From Haliclona indistincta (Eukaryota; Porifera; Demospongiae; Haplosclerida; Chalinidae): a stretch of DNA of 64,000 nt. The stretch lies in contig OZ024784.1 in the NCBI GenBank assembly GCA_964017065.1, positions 16,907,152-16,971,151 of the forward strand, in the 5' to 3' direction. Shown in pieces: positions 11,876 to 26,471 of this stretch (position 1 is the stretch's first letter; every line of letters begins with the position of its first letter). The position numbers and the translations under genes were made by a program. Below the pieces are notes generated by a model. The model was given only the letters and a program-made list of their open reading frames with translations, was not told where the DNA came from and did not search any database.

Positions 11876-12917
11876 ATGGCGACTGGTGACAAGAACAAGT
11901 TGCAGAGCTCCTGGCACGACACGTCGTGGATTCCTGTGCTGAATCAGTACAATGTGATGGAGTACTTTTCACAGCGCAGTAATCCCTTCTACGATCGAAC
12001 GTGCAACAACGAGATTATTCGTATGCAGCGGGCAGACACGTCTCAACTAGCGTTAGCTGGTCTACGAGACTAATGTTACAACGTGTATTATAGCACTATT
12101 ATACTGTAGGAGTATGATAGGCATCGAGTATTCGCTACTGATTGTACAGGAGCCCATACTGTATGTCGTCAGAAAGGTACACAGACATTCACCCGACAAA
12201 GGTACATAACAGCAAGCATACTGACAAACTGAATGATTTCATTTATCTAGTGACCCCACTCGCTGACTACTACGTCCTGGCAGGTGTGGTGTATCAATGC
12301 CCTGACCTCCAGTCCATCATCAACTCCAGAATGGTGCGCGAACACTAGCAATATTCTAATTTCATTTTTTTTGTCTCCGGCAGCTATCAACCATTCACCT
12401 AACACACCAAGCATTTGAGGAAGGTCAGCCTACAAACTAAATTCTCCTTTTCACTCAGTCGACCTCTGTTTAGCACTGTCATACGTTCACTATGATCCCA
12501 GTACTGGATACAACTGGAAATTTCCTGGCGAGTCTGCAGGTATAACAGCACCACTCACTACACACTGTGTGCAGGCATACTGTTTTTTTTCTCAGAAGAA
12601 AAAGAAGCAAAGTCTAAAGCAGCGAATGATGCTCAACCAGACGTCAACGAACAACAACGCAAGAGAGTGGATAATCTGTTAATGGAGATGGTTAAACGCT
12701 ATCCAGTCAAGACCGTACTGCCTAAGGTACCAGTCTCACCATTTGAGAGTCTGTCATTTGCACTCACACACAGGAAGGAGGCAAGCCAGTTGGTGTTGGT
12801 GGATCGACACCACGAGGAGCAGGTGGACCCACTAATACTGATGGTAGTGGTTTAGTAAAGAGAGTAATGACTACCAGCGACAATAAACCACCAGACTTGA
12901 AGAGAAAGAGACCATAA
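11876..12917 (+). CDS. MED6: Mediator complex subunit 6
   Basis: MED6 is a head-module subunit of the Mediator coactivator of RNA polymerase II. Exon 1 encodes [20 protein letters not shown] and [18 protein letters not shown], the diagnostic MED6 block. Exon 2 gives [20 protein letters not shown], then [20 protein letters not shown] and IINSRM. Later exons give [25 protein letters not shown] and [18 protein letters not shown]. The tail is glycine- and lysine-rich, ending PPDLKRKRP with TAA at 12915-12917. Introns are 45-80 bases. It is tail to tail with YIPF4, 45 bases between stop codons, so the two 3' UTRs almost certainly overlap. Confidence 0.93.
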
Positions 12918-12962
12918 CCACATACTCATCTCAATTTTTATATATTTTCTCTGTTCATGATT

Positions 12963-14245
<1,283 letters not shown>

Positions 14246-14350
14246 TATCCTTTGCTATGATCGATTTTTGTATGGACAGACATAATATTTTTGATTGGTT
14301 TTTTTTCCCGCGCAAAAAGGCGGGAACGTGACAATCGTGAGTAGCTAGCC
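14246..14350. promoter_or_regulatory. Bidirectional promoter region, YIPF4/EXO1
   Basis: Only 105 bases separate the divergent start codons. The stretch contains ttttttttcccgcgcaaaaaggcggg around 14300-14326, whose cccgcgc/ggcggg part resembles an E2F-type site, fitting for the repair gene EXO1. No TATA box is seen. The call is inferred from geometry plus this motif. Confidence 0.5.
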
Positions 14351-15108
14351 ATGGGGATCAAAGGACTGCTCCCGTTCCTCAGCAGCATCCAGAGAGAAGT
14401 AAATATATCCTCTTTCAGCGGAAAGACGGCTGCTTGTGATGCTTACTGCTGGTTACACAAAGGCGCCTACTCGTGCGCCATGCAGCTGGTTATGAAATCT
14501 GAAAAACTAGACAATCTGTGAGAAATGCATGGGTCATAATAAACTGGTGACATGTTTTCCTCTTTATTTCGTACAGTCCATTCATCAGATACTGTATGAA
14601 ACGAGTAAATCTCCTTCAAAGATTTGACATCAAACCAATAGTTGTGTTTGATGGGTCTAGCTTACCAATGAAAGCTATCACAGAGACCGAGCGTAGAGTG
14701 TAAGTGATGATCAGGTGACATCTGACTGTATGAATTATGTGTGTCTGTCATCAAAAGCAAACGGAAGGAGAACCTTCAGATGGCTAAAGCTCTGCTTAGT
14801 GAGGGTAAAAAATCCGAAGCTCTCAATTATTTTCAGAGGTGTGTTGATGTTACTCCTGATATGGCGCTGGCATTCATCAAGGTACATCTTTGTGTAGCAA
14901 TGAGTAGATATCCTCCTCTTGGTGCTGTAGGCATGTCGTAAAGAGGGTGTAGAGGTGGTGGTGGCACCATACGAAGCAGACGCTCAACTTGCTTACCTTG
15001 TCAAAGAGGGCATTGCTGACATAGTTATCACCGAAGATTCCGACTTGCTAGCATTTGGGTGTAAACAGGTGACCTAGTAGTGTCAATGCAACTGCTGTAG
15101 CTAACAAT

Positions 15109-15163
<55 letters not shown>

Positions 15164-17113
15164 GCAGGTTTTGTTCAAGATGAATGACAATGGAGATGGT
15201 AAACTCATTGAGTTATCCGACATTGGCAAAGCCAACAAATCATTAGTGGTGAGTATTCAGTCCTTGTTCTGTTAAGCTGTGGTATCACTCTCTTTTCTTA
15301 GGGATTTACTCCAGACTCCTTCAGGCACATGTGTATACTGTGTGGCTGTGACTACTTGCCTTCAGTGCAAGGGATAGGACTCGTAAAAGCTTCTAAACTC
15401 ATGCGCATGTATGGTCAGGATCCTTATCGAGTCAGTGCTGCATGAGCTGTGCTACTTCAGTTTGTTACTTCTCTGCAGGTGATAAAAGCTCTCAAAATTG
15501 ATACCAAAGGAAAAGTTCCCGACACATATGAACATGATTTTCGGAAAGCTGATCATGCCTTTCGTTTTCAGCTTGTGTTTGACCCTCGTTCACAGCAACA
15601 GGTCAGACTGAACCCTCTTCCTCCTGATTTGGATGCTGCACTGGTAGACTTTGCTGGAGTGTATCCACTGCGCATATACGACGATAGCAAACACTGACAC
15701 ACAATGTTGCCGACCTTAACTTCTGCACAGACAGAGCTCGCCATCAAAAGTTGTAGGTCTCTCCAGAGGGAACCTCAACCCATTCACTCTAGAAGTGATG
15801 GACTCATACTCTCCATCAAAGGTCAACATTTCTCAACATTCCAACATTACCTTGTTTTTGTATTTTCTGCTGTAGGCTTTACCTCCCAAGTCAAAATCAT
15901 GGGATAGCTCTGATTCTGGTAGTAGCTCCAAGATGTCATCTCAGCAAAAGTTATCTTTCAGCGTACAAGTGCAAGCTAGGATAAAAGCTAAGAAGGTCAG
16001 AGAAGGTTAGCAAGTTAGTTTTGGCTGCTTGCTGTAACCTGAATTGCAACAGAATGTGTGACACAAGATGACTCACCTAGCGATAGTGATTTCCAACGTC
16101 TTTATGGAGGAGGAGGAGGAGGAGTGAGAAGTATATTTACAACGGAACCAGTCAGTAAAACTGAGGTTAAACCACCTATGAGGGTAATGAATAGGTTTGC
16201 TATAGCATCAGAACCTAAGAAACAAGTGGTGTCACGGTATGCTGTGTTGAATCTTTTTGGAATTTTTTAGATACTTTTTCTGGTATAGGTTTTTTACCAG
16301 AGAAGAACCAAAGCAGACAAGTGTTGATGAAGAGCTGGACCAGTCTGTTGATGAGGGATTTCGTTCAGGGATAGCTGCTCTTAAGGAGCTGGAGAATCGG
16401 CATCTTGAAAGACATGATTCTGGGGTGGGAGATAGTATGAGCAGTTCTGTGGAAGAGTACGATACAGCATGCTCACAAGATGACACGCCTCCCAGCGAAC
16501 CAAGTGTGAAGAAGAGACTAAGCTTTGATAATGAAGATGATGATGATGTAACAGAGCGGTTGCCCAAGAGACTAAGATGTATTGAGAATGATGATCTGTC
16601 GTCATCAGAGGAATTTGTTAATACTGATTCGGAACAACTCGACAGTGCTGATTCTGAACACCACCCTCAGTTTAAGACTAGCGCAGATTTCATAACCACC
16701 AGAAGTGATATAGTAGCCCAATCTGACTGTGACAATGTAGTGGATCTAACGAGTGCTCAAGAAGCTTCATCAACCAGTTACCAACACTATTCTGTATTCA
16801 ACCCAAGACCACTGCAGGCGGTCAGTATTAAACCAACCAGTTTAGACAGAATGAAGAGTACCAATAGTAACATCAGAATAGGTAAGAGCTGACTTATGTT
16901 CCCTCGAGTGATGTTCAGCTGTCTCTTTTCCAGGTCTTAGCAGAAAGTCATCACAAGCCAGATTCAAGGCGCCTCGACAGGAAGTGCCCAGAGGCTCTTC
17001 TACACTAACCAGCTACTTCAAATTTCAAGGGTATGTAACACGTCACACGAGCAAGCAATGTCAATTATTCTATCTATTTTTTTCTCAATAGAAAACCCAA
17101 GTTGACACATTAG
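14351..17113 (+). CDS. EXO1: Exonuclease 1
   Basis: EXO1 is a 5'-3' exonuclease and flap nuclease of the Rad2/XPG family acting in mismatch repair and end resection. The N-terminal XPG domain starts [10 protein letters not shown], then [25 protein letters not shown] follows, then the XPG-I block [19 protein letters not shown] and [12 protein letters not shown] with the metal-binding acidic residues. A helix-two-turn-helix segment follows ([17 protein letters not shown]). The C-terminal half is long, acidic and serine-rich with basic runs (KKRLSF, LPKRLR). The extreme C-terminus contains STLTSYFKF, which resembles the hydrophobic part of a PCNA-binding PIP box but lacks the leading glutamine. 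Stop at 17111-17113; AATAAA at 17148. It is tail to tail with the legumain gene across 126 bases. One intron carries a (CT)24 tract against its acceptor. Confidence 0.95.
15111..15158. repeat. (CT)n microsatellite at a 3' splice site
   Basis: About 24 uninterrupted CT units run directly into tttcttgcag, the acceptor of an EXO1 intron. The exon begins at 15168. The pyrimidine strand is the sense strand, so the tract acts as, or extends, the polypyrimidine tract. Confidence 0.95.
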
Positions 17114-17239
17114 TTATCTTGAGTTCTGTTCAAAAATTGTATCATCTAATAAAAAATGAAGCTTACAATACACAATTACGTCGCTATGCTATGTTGTTTT
17201 TGTCACACATTGCACATGGGTATTCCCAATGCTTGATGA

Positions 17240-19264
17240 TTATTTACAGGTGGTTTCTACGGCGAGAATGACACTGCTCTGAGGAAATGCATCGCATAAG
17301 TTGACCAGAGGGAACATCACCTTCAATGCATAATTGTGCTGAAGAGGACAGAGAATACATTGTTGTTAGTAGTTAAATGCTTACATCAAAGCATTTCTGT
17401 GCAAATCTTGTCGCCACTTCTTTAATGCATGCAGTTTTAGTAGGAGCTCTCTTTATGGTCAAAAGTGACTTTATGAGGTTACGATCTTGGGTCACGTGAT
17501 TTACAATCCTGGTGATGGTATTTCGCATTTCTTCTCTCGCCTGCACATAACGATACCGATACCATCATGGATCAATGTTTCCTTACCATCAGTTCCTTGA
17601 TTAGCTTCTGTTCATACTCTGCTTTCAACCACTCATCACTGGTCTTGAAAATGCGACGAGAGAGAATAGCAATGCGGACATCACCACTAGGAACAGCATC
17701 AGTTGGTGATTGATGAGTCAGCTGTTGGCTCTGTATAAAATCATCAAACCACTGCTATTCAACTTCATTTAGTAGGTACCTTGTACTGCTTAGTATTCTT
17801 AACTCCTCCCATATAGTTATTAAGTGTCTCTTCGGCAATATTCTATGTGCATAAAACTGTATCAGTACCACACACTAAACATATTTTCAACTCACCAATT
17901 GTCCAAATTGAGATACCTGGCTTTTAGGTGTTATTTCCTTGACTTGCTCATACTGCTGTTGTAGGGTCTCTTTGGTCGTGTCTGCATTTTCGGCATTTTT
18001 TATCCAGTTGACGCTGAAAGTATCACCAAGATAAGTATAAAGGGTTTCATTGAAGTAGCAAGCAAAGGAGCTTTGTGTTGAGTTAGCTGACGTCACAGCA
18101 TAGACTAACAATACAAAAATTCAATGTTACTATAAGTTTTGAGGGTTTTCTAACCACTGATGTTCCTTGGAAGATGTCTTTCAAACATAGATCCGGAGAA
18201 GCAAGTCTCGACATATATAGCCATCTCCTTGTAGCCGTGAGAGTTGTATCTTTGTAGTATTGCACTGTTGAGCTCTCTGGCCGTGAGCTAAAAATGAGTA
18301 CATTGATTAAAATTGTGACTACATATACGTCAGTTTTTTACCATTTGGATCAGTCTTGGGAATGCAATGATGCCTGGTGCACCATGGTCAACGACGTACA
18401 CAAATATGTTTGTGTTTGCATCACTAAAAAATGATAACTTTTGAAATTAGACATTTTTGAATGAATTAACTCACGCCTCGATGACTCGACCACTGCCAAT
18501 TCCAATAACAGCCTCTGCATCTCCTCTAAGCACAGAGAGAAAATTTTTAGGTGTCACATCCTGTTTGAGAAATAAGTTGTGAGATGATGAACGATCAATC
18601 GCAAATAAATACTAACACTTCCAGAATAGTCAATGCGGACTCCAGCATAAACATTTGGTCCACCAGGCTGCAAAAAATAAACGAATTCTACATAAATTTA
18701 CACTTCATTCAGTTCAAAATGTTCTGACCTCATTGATGATCACTCCTGGCGTTGGGTTCCTGCAGAACCAGCATTGAAATATACAAAATGACGGAAAATT
18801 TTAACGTACTGTTTGTTGTAGGCAATATCGTCATACATCATGACAATGATGTTATCTGCTGGAACCCCGTGTCCTCGAAGCACTTGATAAGCATGACATA
18901 CATCAGCCTTTAGTGAGAAGTAGCAAGAAGAGAAGCAAAAATGATGAAAAGATAAAAAACAAGGAGGAGTGAAACAAAGAGCAAAATGAAGCCAAAAGAA
19001 ACGAAGAGAAAAAGCAGAAGAAGGAGCGAAAAGAGATGCAAAAATAAGTTGGGAAGATTACAAGTTATTTAACAATTTTGTGGATGCATTTACCTGATGA
19101 CGGTAGTTTTCCCATTCGTGAGAAGTAGCTACCAGAAAGGCCCAAGGTGGATTAGAGTTGCTAGAGCCTTTTTTAATCCATGTTGGCAGGTTACCAGGCA
19201 TGGAATAAGCTGTTACAACAACTCCAGCAAGGATCAGAAAAGATAGCACTTGACCATTCATCAT
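17240..19264 (-). CDS. LGMN: Legumain (asparaginyl endopeptidase, peptidase C13)
   Basis: This is a lysosomal cysteine protease cleaving after asparagine. ATG at 19264 opens a signal peptide ([20 protein letters not shown]). The catalytic domain follows as [37 protein letters not shown] and [19 protein letters not shown] holds the catalytic histidine, and [18 protein letters not shown] the catalytic cysteine (mammalian EACESGSMF). [20 protein letters not shown] and SQVSQFG complete the domain. A helical C-terminal prodomain ends [15 protein letters not shown] and ETTCK, with the stop at 17240-17242. Family knowledge says the C-terminal part masks the active site until acid activation. At least ten short introns are present. 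Residue changes such as VETCFSG instead of IEACESG are conservative around the active-site Cys. Confidence 0.93.
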
Positions 19265-20064
19265 TTTTCACCAAGAAACCACGGCTAAACTGCGCAAAAT
19301 GTTCTGGTTTTATATTCACTCGTTTCTGCTACCGAGAAAAGTTTTTGAAACTCAGTCATTTAACAAAGTGAGGGAATTTTTTTCTATTAATAGTGAAAGC
19401 AAAACAATTCGTTCGTCGAAAGCCATTCACAATAACGGTGGTTCAATCGACAGCAAAGGTGGTTCGATTGGTCAATTGAAAGTTCAGTGGTATTAATAGT
19501 TAAAGTCATCATAACCAGTCTTTATTACCAGTATAGTTACTTAATGCAACACTGATTGCATGAATCACATGTGCATTATGTGGATTATTAATTAATCTCT
19601 ATATACTTGCATGTATCAACATGACACTATCTTTATCATATTATACAGCAATATGCCTAGCCTCATGTTAGTCCCATGAGAAAGCTGCTCACAATAAACA
19701 GCAGAGGTGGTTCGATATCGATCAATTGAAAATTCAGTGGTACTAATAGTTAAAGTCATCATAACCAGTCTTTATTACCAGTCGCATGTTGTCTCAAGTG
19801 GATTCATCTCTATATACCTGCATGTATCAATACGACACTATCATTATACACCAATATTATGCCTAGCCCGATCTAGCCTCATGTTAGTAACACAACAAGC
19901 ACCTACATTGAGGACTCTTTACTTTTTCTTATGGCACCTTTTTGTTTGCGATTTATGATAATGGCGGGAAAATAGTAGATGATAGAGATAAAAATAGATA
20001 TCCGTATAAAATTCTATTCGGTGGAACAAAAAAAAACGTTTAAGTTTAACCCGTTACCGCCAAC
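19265..20064. repeat. Spacer with a diverged tandem duplication of about 250 bp
   Basis: Between the legumain and CABLES starts, about 19426-19683 is repeated at about 19688-19905. Shared blocks include ggtggttcgat, tcaattgaaa, agttaaagtcatcataacca, ctttattaccag, tctctatata and gcctcatgttagt in the same order. The second copy is shorter, with internal deletions. No gene, splice structure or terminal inverted repeats were seen. The last 100 bases before 20065 are an AT-rich promoter region. Confidence 0.8.
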
Positions 20065-21935
20065 ATGGCTGCTGTTGCATCAGAGCTGTTGGATTCTGAG
20101 CAGCAGCCAGTAGCGAAGACTACGAGACGCAGACACGCTCACAAAGGACGGATTATAAAGCAGGGCTACAACAGGTCGGAGAGGGAGGACACGAGAAGAG
20201 AAGCAGCGAGGTTATTTCTATCAGGAATCACTCTAGATAGTCACTCGGGACAAAGAACTGAAACACCCACACAGCGAGTTCTGTCTGCTGCTACTACAAC
20301 ACCAATAAGAGATGAGCGCCTAGATGGATCACCTCTTGCAGACACGGTGCTCAGTTCAGCTGTGAAACGTGATCTTCAATTTCAGTTTGAACCTCATGGA
20401 CCTGCAGTACTTGCTCTAATACAGTCAGCAAATGCGAGTGGAGACCACTCGAGACTCTACCAACGAAATTTTAGCAGGTTCGATTCACCGAGAACCAGTC
20501 AGAGAAAAAGATTAGCACACACAAGGAAGCAGGGTTCAGTTGACTTCTCACACATTCCTCCACGTAGTGCTTGGGCACTGCATAACTATGCTACCGACCC
20601 TGAAAACAAGAGGTGAGAAATATTTTCACCTTGAGAAAGTGTTCATTCTTTTTCTACACAGAATTGCCTTTACCTGCCAGGGCCTTCCTTTGTCCATGTA
20701 CAGCATGCTTCCCTATGAGAAACTAGACAGAAAGGGAAGGTGAGAACACTCTGTTACTACTGTGTTACCTCTGTTCTGTTGCAGGCAAGATGAAGGCCGT
20801 ACACGCAGTAACAGTCTGAGTGTTCAGTTTGATCTGGAAGGAATCGAAGGGCTGGGAGACTCTCGAGTAAGACACAATAACATCATTTCAACACTTATTG
20901 TTTTGTAGGAGATATCACTTGCTCGACTACTTGATCCAATCTGGGTGACAGGGGAACCCTCCTCTCACGACCAGTCAACCTCTACCTCTTGCAACCAATC
21001 TCCTAGTCCTAGTAGAAAGCTAAGCTTTCGAAGGACCCCGGGCCTAGGACCGACACACACACCTCAGACGCAAAAGGAAGGTTGTTCCTCTCCTATGCTA
21101 CTCGAAGGAGGACAACAGCAGTTTCCATGGCTGTTCTTTAGAGACGATCACACACCACATACTGTAATACTTCAATACCATCCTGAGTGCCTTGACAACC
21201 ATGACTACTTTATCGGACGGAAGGCAGTGTCCTTGTTTTTTCCTAGCTATTATGTGTCTGTAATTCAGTACACTCCCAACAATGAAATCAAACGAGAAGT
21301 CAACAAAAAATTCACCGAAATTTTCCCCCACGTTCGATTGTCTCAGACCAAACTGAGAAGGTGTGTGATGTGGTACAGAATATAATTATACCATAAGCAA
21401 CTGTCTTTCTCTTGTGTACAGTATTAAAAGAGAAATGATTCGCATAGGATTAGAGGTATGGTAATAATAATAGGAAAGCTTATCTCTCTCTCTCCCCCCT
21501 CTCTTTCTGGTTATAGTGTGGGATGGATTCTGCCTCTATTGCTCACTCTCATGTTTATTTTGAGAAATTGACTATGATGGTATGACTGTGACTAACTTTA
21601 TAAAATGAATATTCGTGTTGCTCTAGGGCCGTGTCAGTAAACCAACTAGAAAGATTGTAGCGGGAACGTGTCTCTTACTTGCTGCAAAGTTTTCGAGTGA
21701 CTTAAAGAAGTCTGACATCAGTAAACTGGTTGAAGTAAGCCATTACACATGTATAATAATTCTCTTTTTACTGTCTATCCTCCCACAGGAAATTACGGAT
21801 AAACTGAGAGTTTCAACAAAAGATTTGCTGGTTTATGAATTCCCGACACTAGTGGCACTGGAGTTTTCATTGCTCACTCCTGTTGAACAGCTACGAATTC
21901 ATTATGACAGAATTAGAGAATTTGAGTTATCATAA
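20065..21935 (+). CDS. CABLES1: CABLES (CDK5 and ABL enzyme substrate) homologue
   Basis: This is a cyclin-box-containing adaptor linking CDKs to tyrosine kinases in other animals. It starts at 20065 (MAAVASELLDSEQQ). A disordered, arginine- and serine-rich N-terminal half contains RREAARLFLSGITLD and SRFDSPRTSQRKR. The conserved C-terminal half includes FIGRKAVSLFFPSYYVSVIQ and EIKREVNKKFTEIFPHVRLS, then TKLRSIKREMIRIG and SIAHSHVYFEKLTMMGRV. These are followed by KIVAGTCLLLAAKFSSDLKK and YEFPTLVALEFSLLTPVEQL, the cyclin-like fold of CABLES1/2. The stop is at 21933-21935. Vertebrates have two paralogues; here a single copy may precede that split, so the choice of symbol is nominal. Its 3' end is convergent with the giant J-domain gene, 127 bases apart. 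Confidence 0.9.
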
Positions 21936-22062
21936 GCACTTAGAGTACCTTATAATTATGCATAATCTATTTTGTACACAAACAGAAAAAATAAGGGTAC
22001 AGCTGCATTAATTACACACCACAAAACCATAAATCAATCAAGCATTGAATACTACAACAGTT

Positions 22063-25000
22063 TCAATCATTTTTTCCAATAGCTTTAAAAGCAGTCTTTA
22101 TATACCCATGTTTTGAAACGGTGACGTATACAGGGTAGCGTCGAAAATCAATTTTAAAGGCATGATCACCTTGCTCTTGAGCTTTTCTTGCTCTGCCATC
22201 TGTTCGATTTTCACCTTCATTAGCAACACGTACAAACAGCCTTTTGAATCTTTCCTGGGATGAACTCCCTTTTGGGTTTACATGGCCAAATTTATTGCTG
22301 AAGACATGAGTCCAATCATTTCTTTTATCGTCAATTCTTACAGTTGGTCTGTTAGCACCTCCATTTCCACCACCTCCTTGGCTACCTCCACCTTGACTAC
22401 CTCCTCTGCCTCCACTTGAAGAACCTGCTTGTGATGCTCCAGATGCTGTTAAGTTGACATGATTTGCATTTCGGTTCATATTCACATTGCCTTTGTTTAT
22501 TTTGGGTGCAATCAAAACTCCACCATAGCAAAGTGAGGAGGAGCCGTCATCTTCCTGCCTGTTCATTGCAGCTGGCACCCATTTGCAATTGTTTTTACCT
22601 TTATTCGAAGCACATCTTGCTGCTGATTTAAGGCTCTCTGCCTTAGATAAGAAGGAACGACAGTGTTGGCGACGTTTTTCAAGCAACACTTCCCTAATAT
22701 CTTGCCTAGTAATCTGAGGACAGGAGTTTAATATGTAAACAGCAAGGTTGAGTTGATTAGTAGCAGTGTAGCCATGATATGATGATAGCCAGGTAGAGAC
22801 ATGATCTGACAATGTCCAGCGATCCAATTTATAGCTGGTTGCCTCCATCAAAGCATCCACCAACTGAGATTCAACTATTGAGGCGGTTGTGCTATTGTAG
22901 TGAACCTTTGCCTGATCATATAAACCATTAAGCATGTCATTGATAGACTCCATTTGAAACTTGCGTTGGTCAGTTTGAATTGTCCTCAACATCTCATCGG
23001 TAACTTGAATGTCGCTACCCTTTGCGTGGTCTTCGACGTCTTCAATGATCCCATTCAAAGCAAGTCCAAAGAACTGTAGCTTGACTAGTTCCTGAAGGCG
23101 AGCAAACATAGGAAAATTTTCACCTATTTCACGATAATGAGAGGTCAAATCAGCTGCAAATCTTGCCTCTGGGCTATTTGGGTCATGTTCGTTCTCTGTG
23201 TCTTTAAGACCATCCTTGCTTGGAAGCTGAGGGCGGCTGCGAATAGACATTACTGGATCCGACATGTGGAATACTATTCCAGAGTCGGTGTAACTAGTAG
23301 AATAGGTTAACTCATCTGCTTGTATCCAAAAACGGTTAGTATGACTTGACCTGTCTCCTCGCTCTGATATTGGTTTGAGAATTTCACGAAGCTTAGGAGG
23401 AAGATTAGCAGTGAGTCCATCGCTGCAAGGTCTCTGGTGAAAAGGAGGAACAGAGGATACATCAGAACCAACACTGAATGACTTCATTAAGTAATCTGTT
23501 TCAAACAAAGTGTGAAGAAGATCGGTTCCTTGTAACTGCTGTGGAAAGTATCGAACTTCTTGGAAAGGATGGAAACCTTGATGCTCACTTGGAGGGTCTA
23601 AGCTGAAAAAAATTGGGAGAAGATCATCTTTGCCAAGCTGCAAGACAGTGTTAATATCAGATCGAGTAAACAAACCTGGTTTAGAGCGCTTTGCAGGTAT
23701 TATAAGCAGCTGAATAGTACCTGTATCTGGATCAAATACAAATCCTGTCAATTTAGCATACTCCATCTTAGTACCAAGTGTGGGCTGTTGTATCAGCCAT
23801 CCATCAGGTGTTCTCGGGCTTAGAGGTGAGGTCATCAAATCAACTACATTTTGAAATGACCAGCCCTTTTCTTCGAGTAGTTCACACATTGCAACTCTGC
23901 AAGCCTCTGAAGGATCTACTATGGAATGAAGATGCCGGATTCTGTTCTCATAAATCTGGTATCTCAGCTCAGATTTACTAACAGGCAAGTCAAGCACTGA
24001 TGTGTTAGTGAGACCCAGAGTAAACTCATTGTGCAATCGACCAGAGAAGATATGCAGCAATACTGCCTCAGAAACTGAAACTATTGGAGCATGCCAAAAT
24101 GGGCAAAATCGACAGTTGTACGTAAACATTTCCAGTAGATGAGCCACTAATTTACTATCTTCAGGTGTGGCAATTTCACCAGCCAATTTAACAGCATAAA
24201 GCATGGCCACTATGCCTAAGGAAGACACATATACACGCATACCTGGATGCAAAGACAGATGTGCTATAATGGCAGCTTGCTCTAACAACCACCGCACTGT
24301 GGTTTTTAAGGCATACACTTCAGATTGCTGCTTGCGAGATGCTTTAGCTTTTTCCTTTAGTTCCCGTAGAAACCAGACACATGCAGTGAGAAAGCAAACA
24401 GCAGCTTCAGCAGGATGGTGACAGGCAAGGCAGTAGTCAACATAAGCTAGTGCAGCTTCACGCACAGTCAATCTGCCCTCATCTACTTGCCTTGACACAG
24501 ATTGTTCAAATCGACGGGTGCCTTTCATGCCAAGGTTTGGCACAATAATCTCCTCCCAATGGATTTTAGGAGGTGTAAGAATTTCATCAACAGTTGGAAA
24601 GAGAGTGCAAGATGAACTGATAGCAGCTTCACGAGCTAAACTATTGCATGTAATCTGCAGTGCATGGACAGGCAAGATTGATTCAGTGTAGCTCGGAAGA
24701 AGTGTGAGCATCACAGCAACAATTTCTTTGTGCAGCCATCTAGCATGATGGCTATTCCAGGCAGCAGTTTCAAGATCCTTCAAACCATTGGAGATCTGTC
24801 CTTTTTGAATGCTAAGTACTCCACGGAGAAACAGAAGAGGAAAACGATCGTCTGGTAGCAACTTCGGTAGGAGTCCCTCCTTGGATGCTAAAAACTTCTC
24901 AAATGCTTCTTCTTTAAAATGCCGACTATTTGTCAGTTTAGCAAGATCGTGGTCACCATCATGACCCTCCTTCTTTATTATGTTTAGCATTTGTTCCCAG

Positions 25001-26462
25001 TCTCTTATACTCCATGCCATTTCAAGGGCATTATGCAATTTTTTCACTGAAGATTTGTTGCTGTTTTCTATTTTCTCCAACTGACCATACAATGCTGTAT
25101 CCAAATCAGACTTCCTAGAGGCAAGCTCTGGTGCTTCTACAAGACTATCTGTGGAGCATGCTGCAACGTGAGCAAGAACACATGCTTCTTTCGCAGTGCA
25201 CAAATATTCCCACCTACGAAGGAGGTCATCGTCAGATAAAAGATCAGCAATGGTCCTAAGCAAAGTGGATGCAAATAGATGAGCCTTCATTGTAACCTTT
25301 GGCTCTTGGCGATTCTTTAACAACTCTGACAGAAGTGACAAACCCAACTCTGGAATGCCTAAGTCAAGAAACTTCCTAGCTAGTTTCATTATAGGCTCGG
25401 TACTACCTTGATAAGAACACACAGCAAGTACGAAACAACCTAAAGCTGGTCTAATATTAGCAAGGCCGCCAGTTCTAAAGAGTTCAAGCCCAGCATCTAC
25501 CCATGCACTCATATCTTGCTGGTAGGTGAGCCTGCAACAACTTGTACAAACTTTCTGCGGTTTCATTTGACCAAGCCTAGGCAGCACTATGCATGGACTA
25601 GGCGGACTCCTAGGCAGCTTTTGGCTACACATAACACAGCTGTTTCTTTGTGGTTTTTGCATAGGCTGGACAGCTATCTGAGGAATGAATTTTGCGAGAG
25701 CAGCCATCATAGCTTTGTGGTTTAAACTGGTGTTGAATTCAGCAAAGAACAATTTGAGAAGGGTAACTTGTTGTGATAAATTAGTCTGTGAGAGATCTAA
25801 TATTGGTAATAATGTACCAGGCTGTACCACAGCTGGATACTGCTTGCTAGCAGTTGTGCGTGCACATTCCAATACAGTGCACACAACCTTACGAGCTTCG
25901 ACAGTCGCAAGAATCGAGAAATCTCGTGACAGTTTACCTGTTGACTCTAAGCACTGAGAGTACAGTGAAGCACTTCTTGTTGGTTTTGTAGCACTTGGCT
26001 GTTTGCGCTTTGGCTGCTTTTTGACTAACTGTTTAAATTGGCTACCAAGAAAGACCTCAAGAAGCTCTTTCAATGAAGAGTTAAATAGTCCTTGCTTTAT
26101 ACTCCTCCACTTCTTTAGATTGCAAATAGTTCCATGAGAATAACAGAGAGCTGCCTACCTGGAAGAAGAGCTCCAGCAGATTCAAATTGGCCTTGATCAC
26201 TGGTTTCATCATCCATGTCATCATACTTGGCACGCTGGATGTTGTCAGACAGGACTTCCTTAGCTTGGTTGATACGCTTCATCCATTCATCAGCATTGGG
26301 GTGTGAGTTCTTGTCAGGATGAAAGTGACGAGCCTTTTTCATGTATGCTTTATGAATGTCCTCTTTTGTTGCATTGCGGCTAACTCCAAGGACATTGTAA
26401 TGGCTGCCGTCTGTGAGCAAGCTGGACATATCAGGTGTATCCATTTTGGGAAGATTTGCCAT
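22063..26462 (-). CDS. Large J-domain multidomain protein of unknown function
   Basis: Two exons are clear: 26159-26462 (or up to the acceptor at 26471) and 22063-26090, joined by a 68-base intron (26091-26158). The junction restores ALLPG-LFNSSLKELLEVF in frame. Residues about 20-90 are a J domain: HYNVLGVSRNATKEDIHKAY, the HPD motif in HFHPDKNSHPNADEW, and AKEVLSDNIQRAKYDD. The second exon is 1,336 codons without a stop. It carries a cysteine-rich segment (CVMCSQ ... VCTSCC, two CxxC-like pairs about 30 residues apart, probable zinc site), then long helical stretches that look like TPR/ARM-type repeats. A glycine-rich linker (SSSGGRGGSQGG) and a basic C-terminal domain (QERFKRLFVRVANEG) follow. 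I do not recognise a named family. By its J domain it should recruit Hsp70. Two in-frame upstream exons (27010-27260) may extend the N-terminus. Confidence 0.8.
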
Positions 26463-26471
26463 GTTTGAGCG

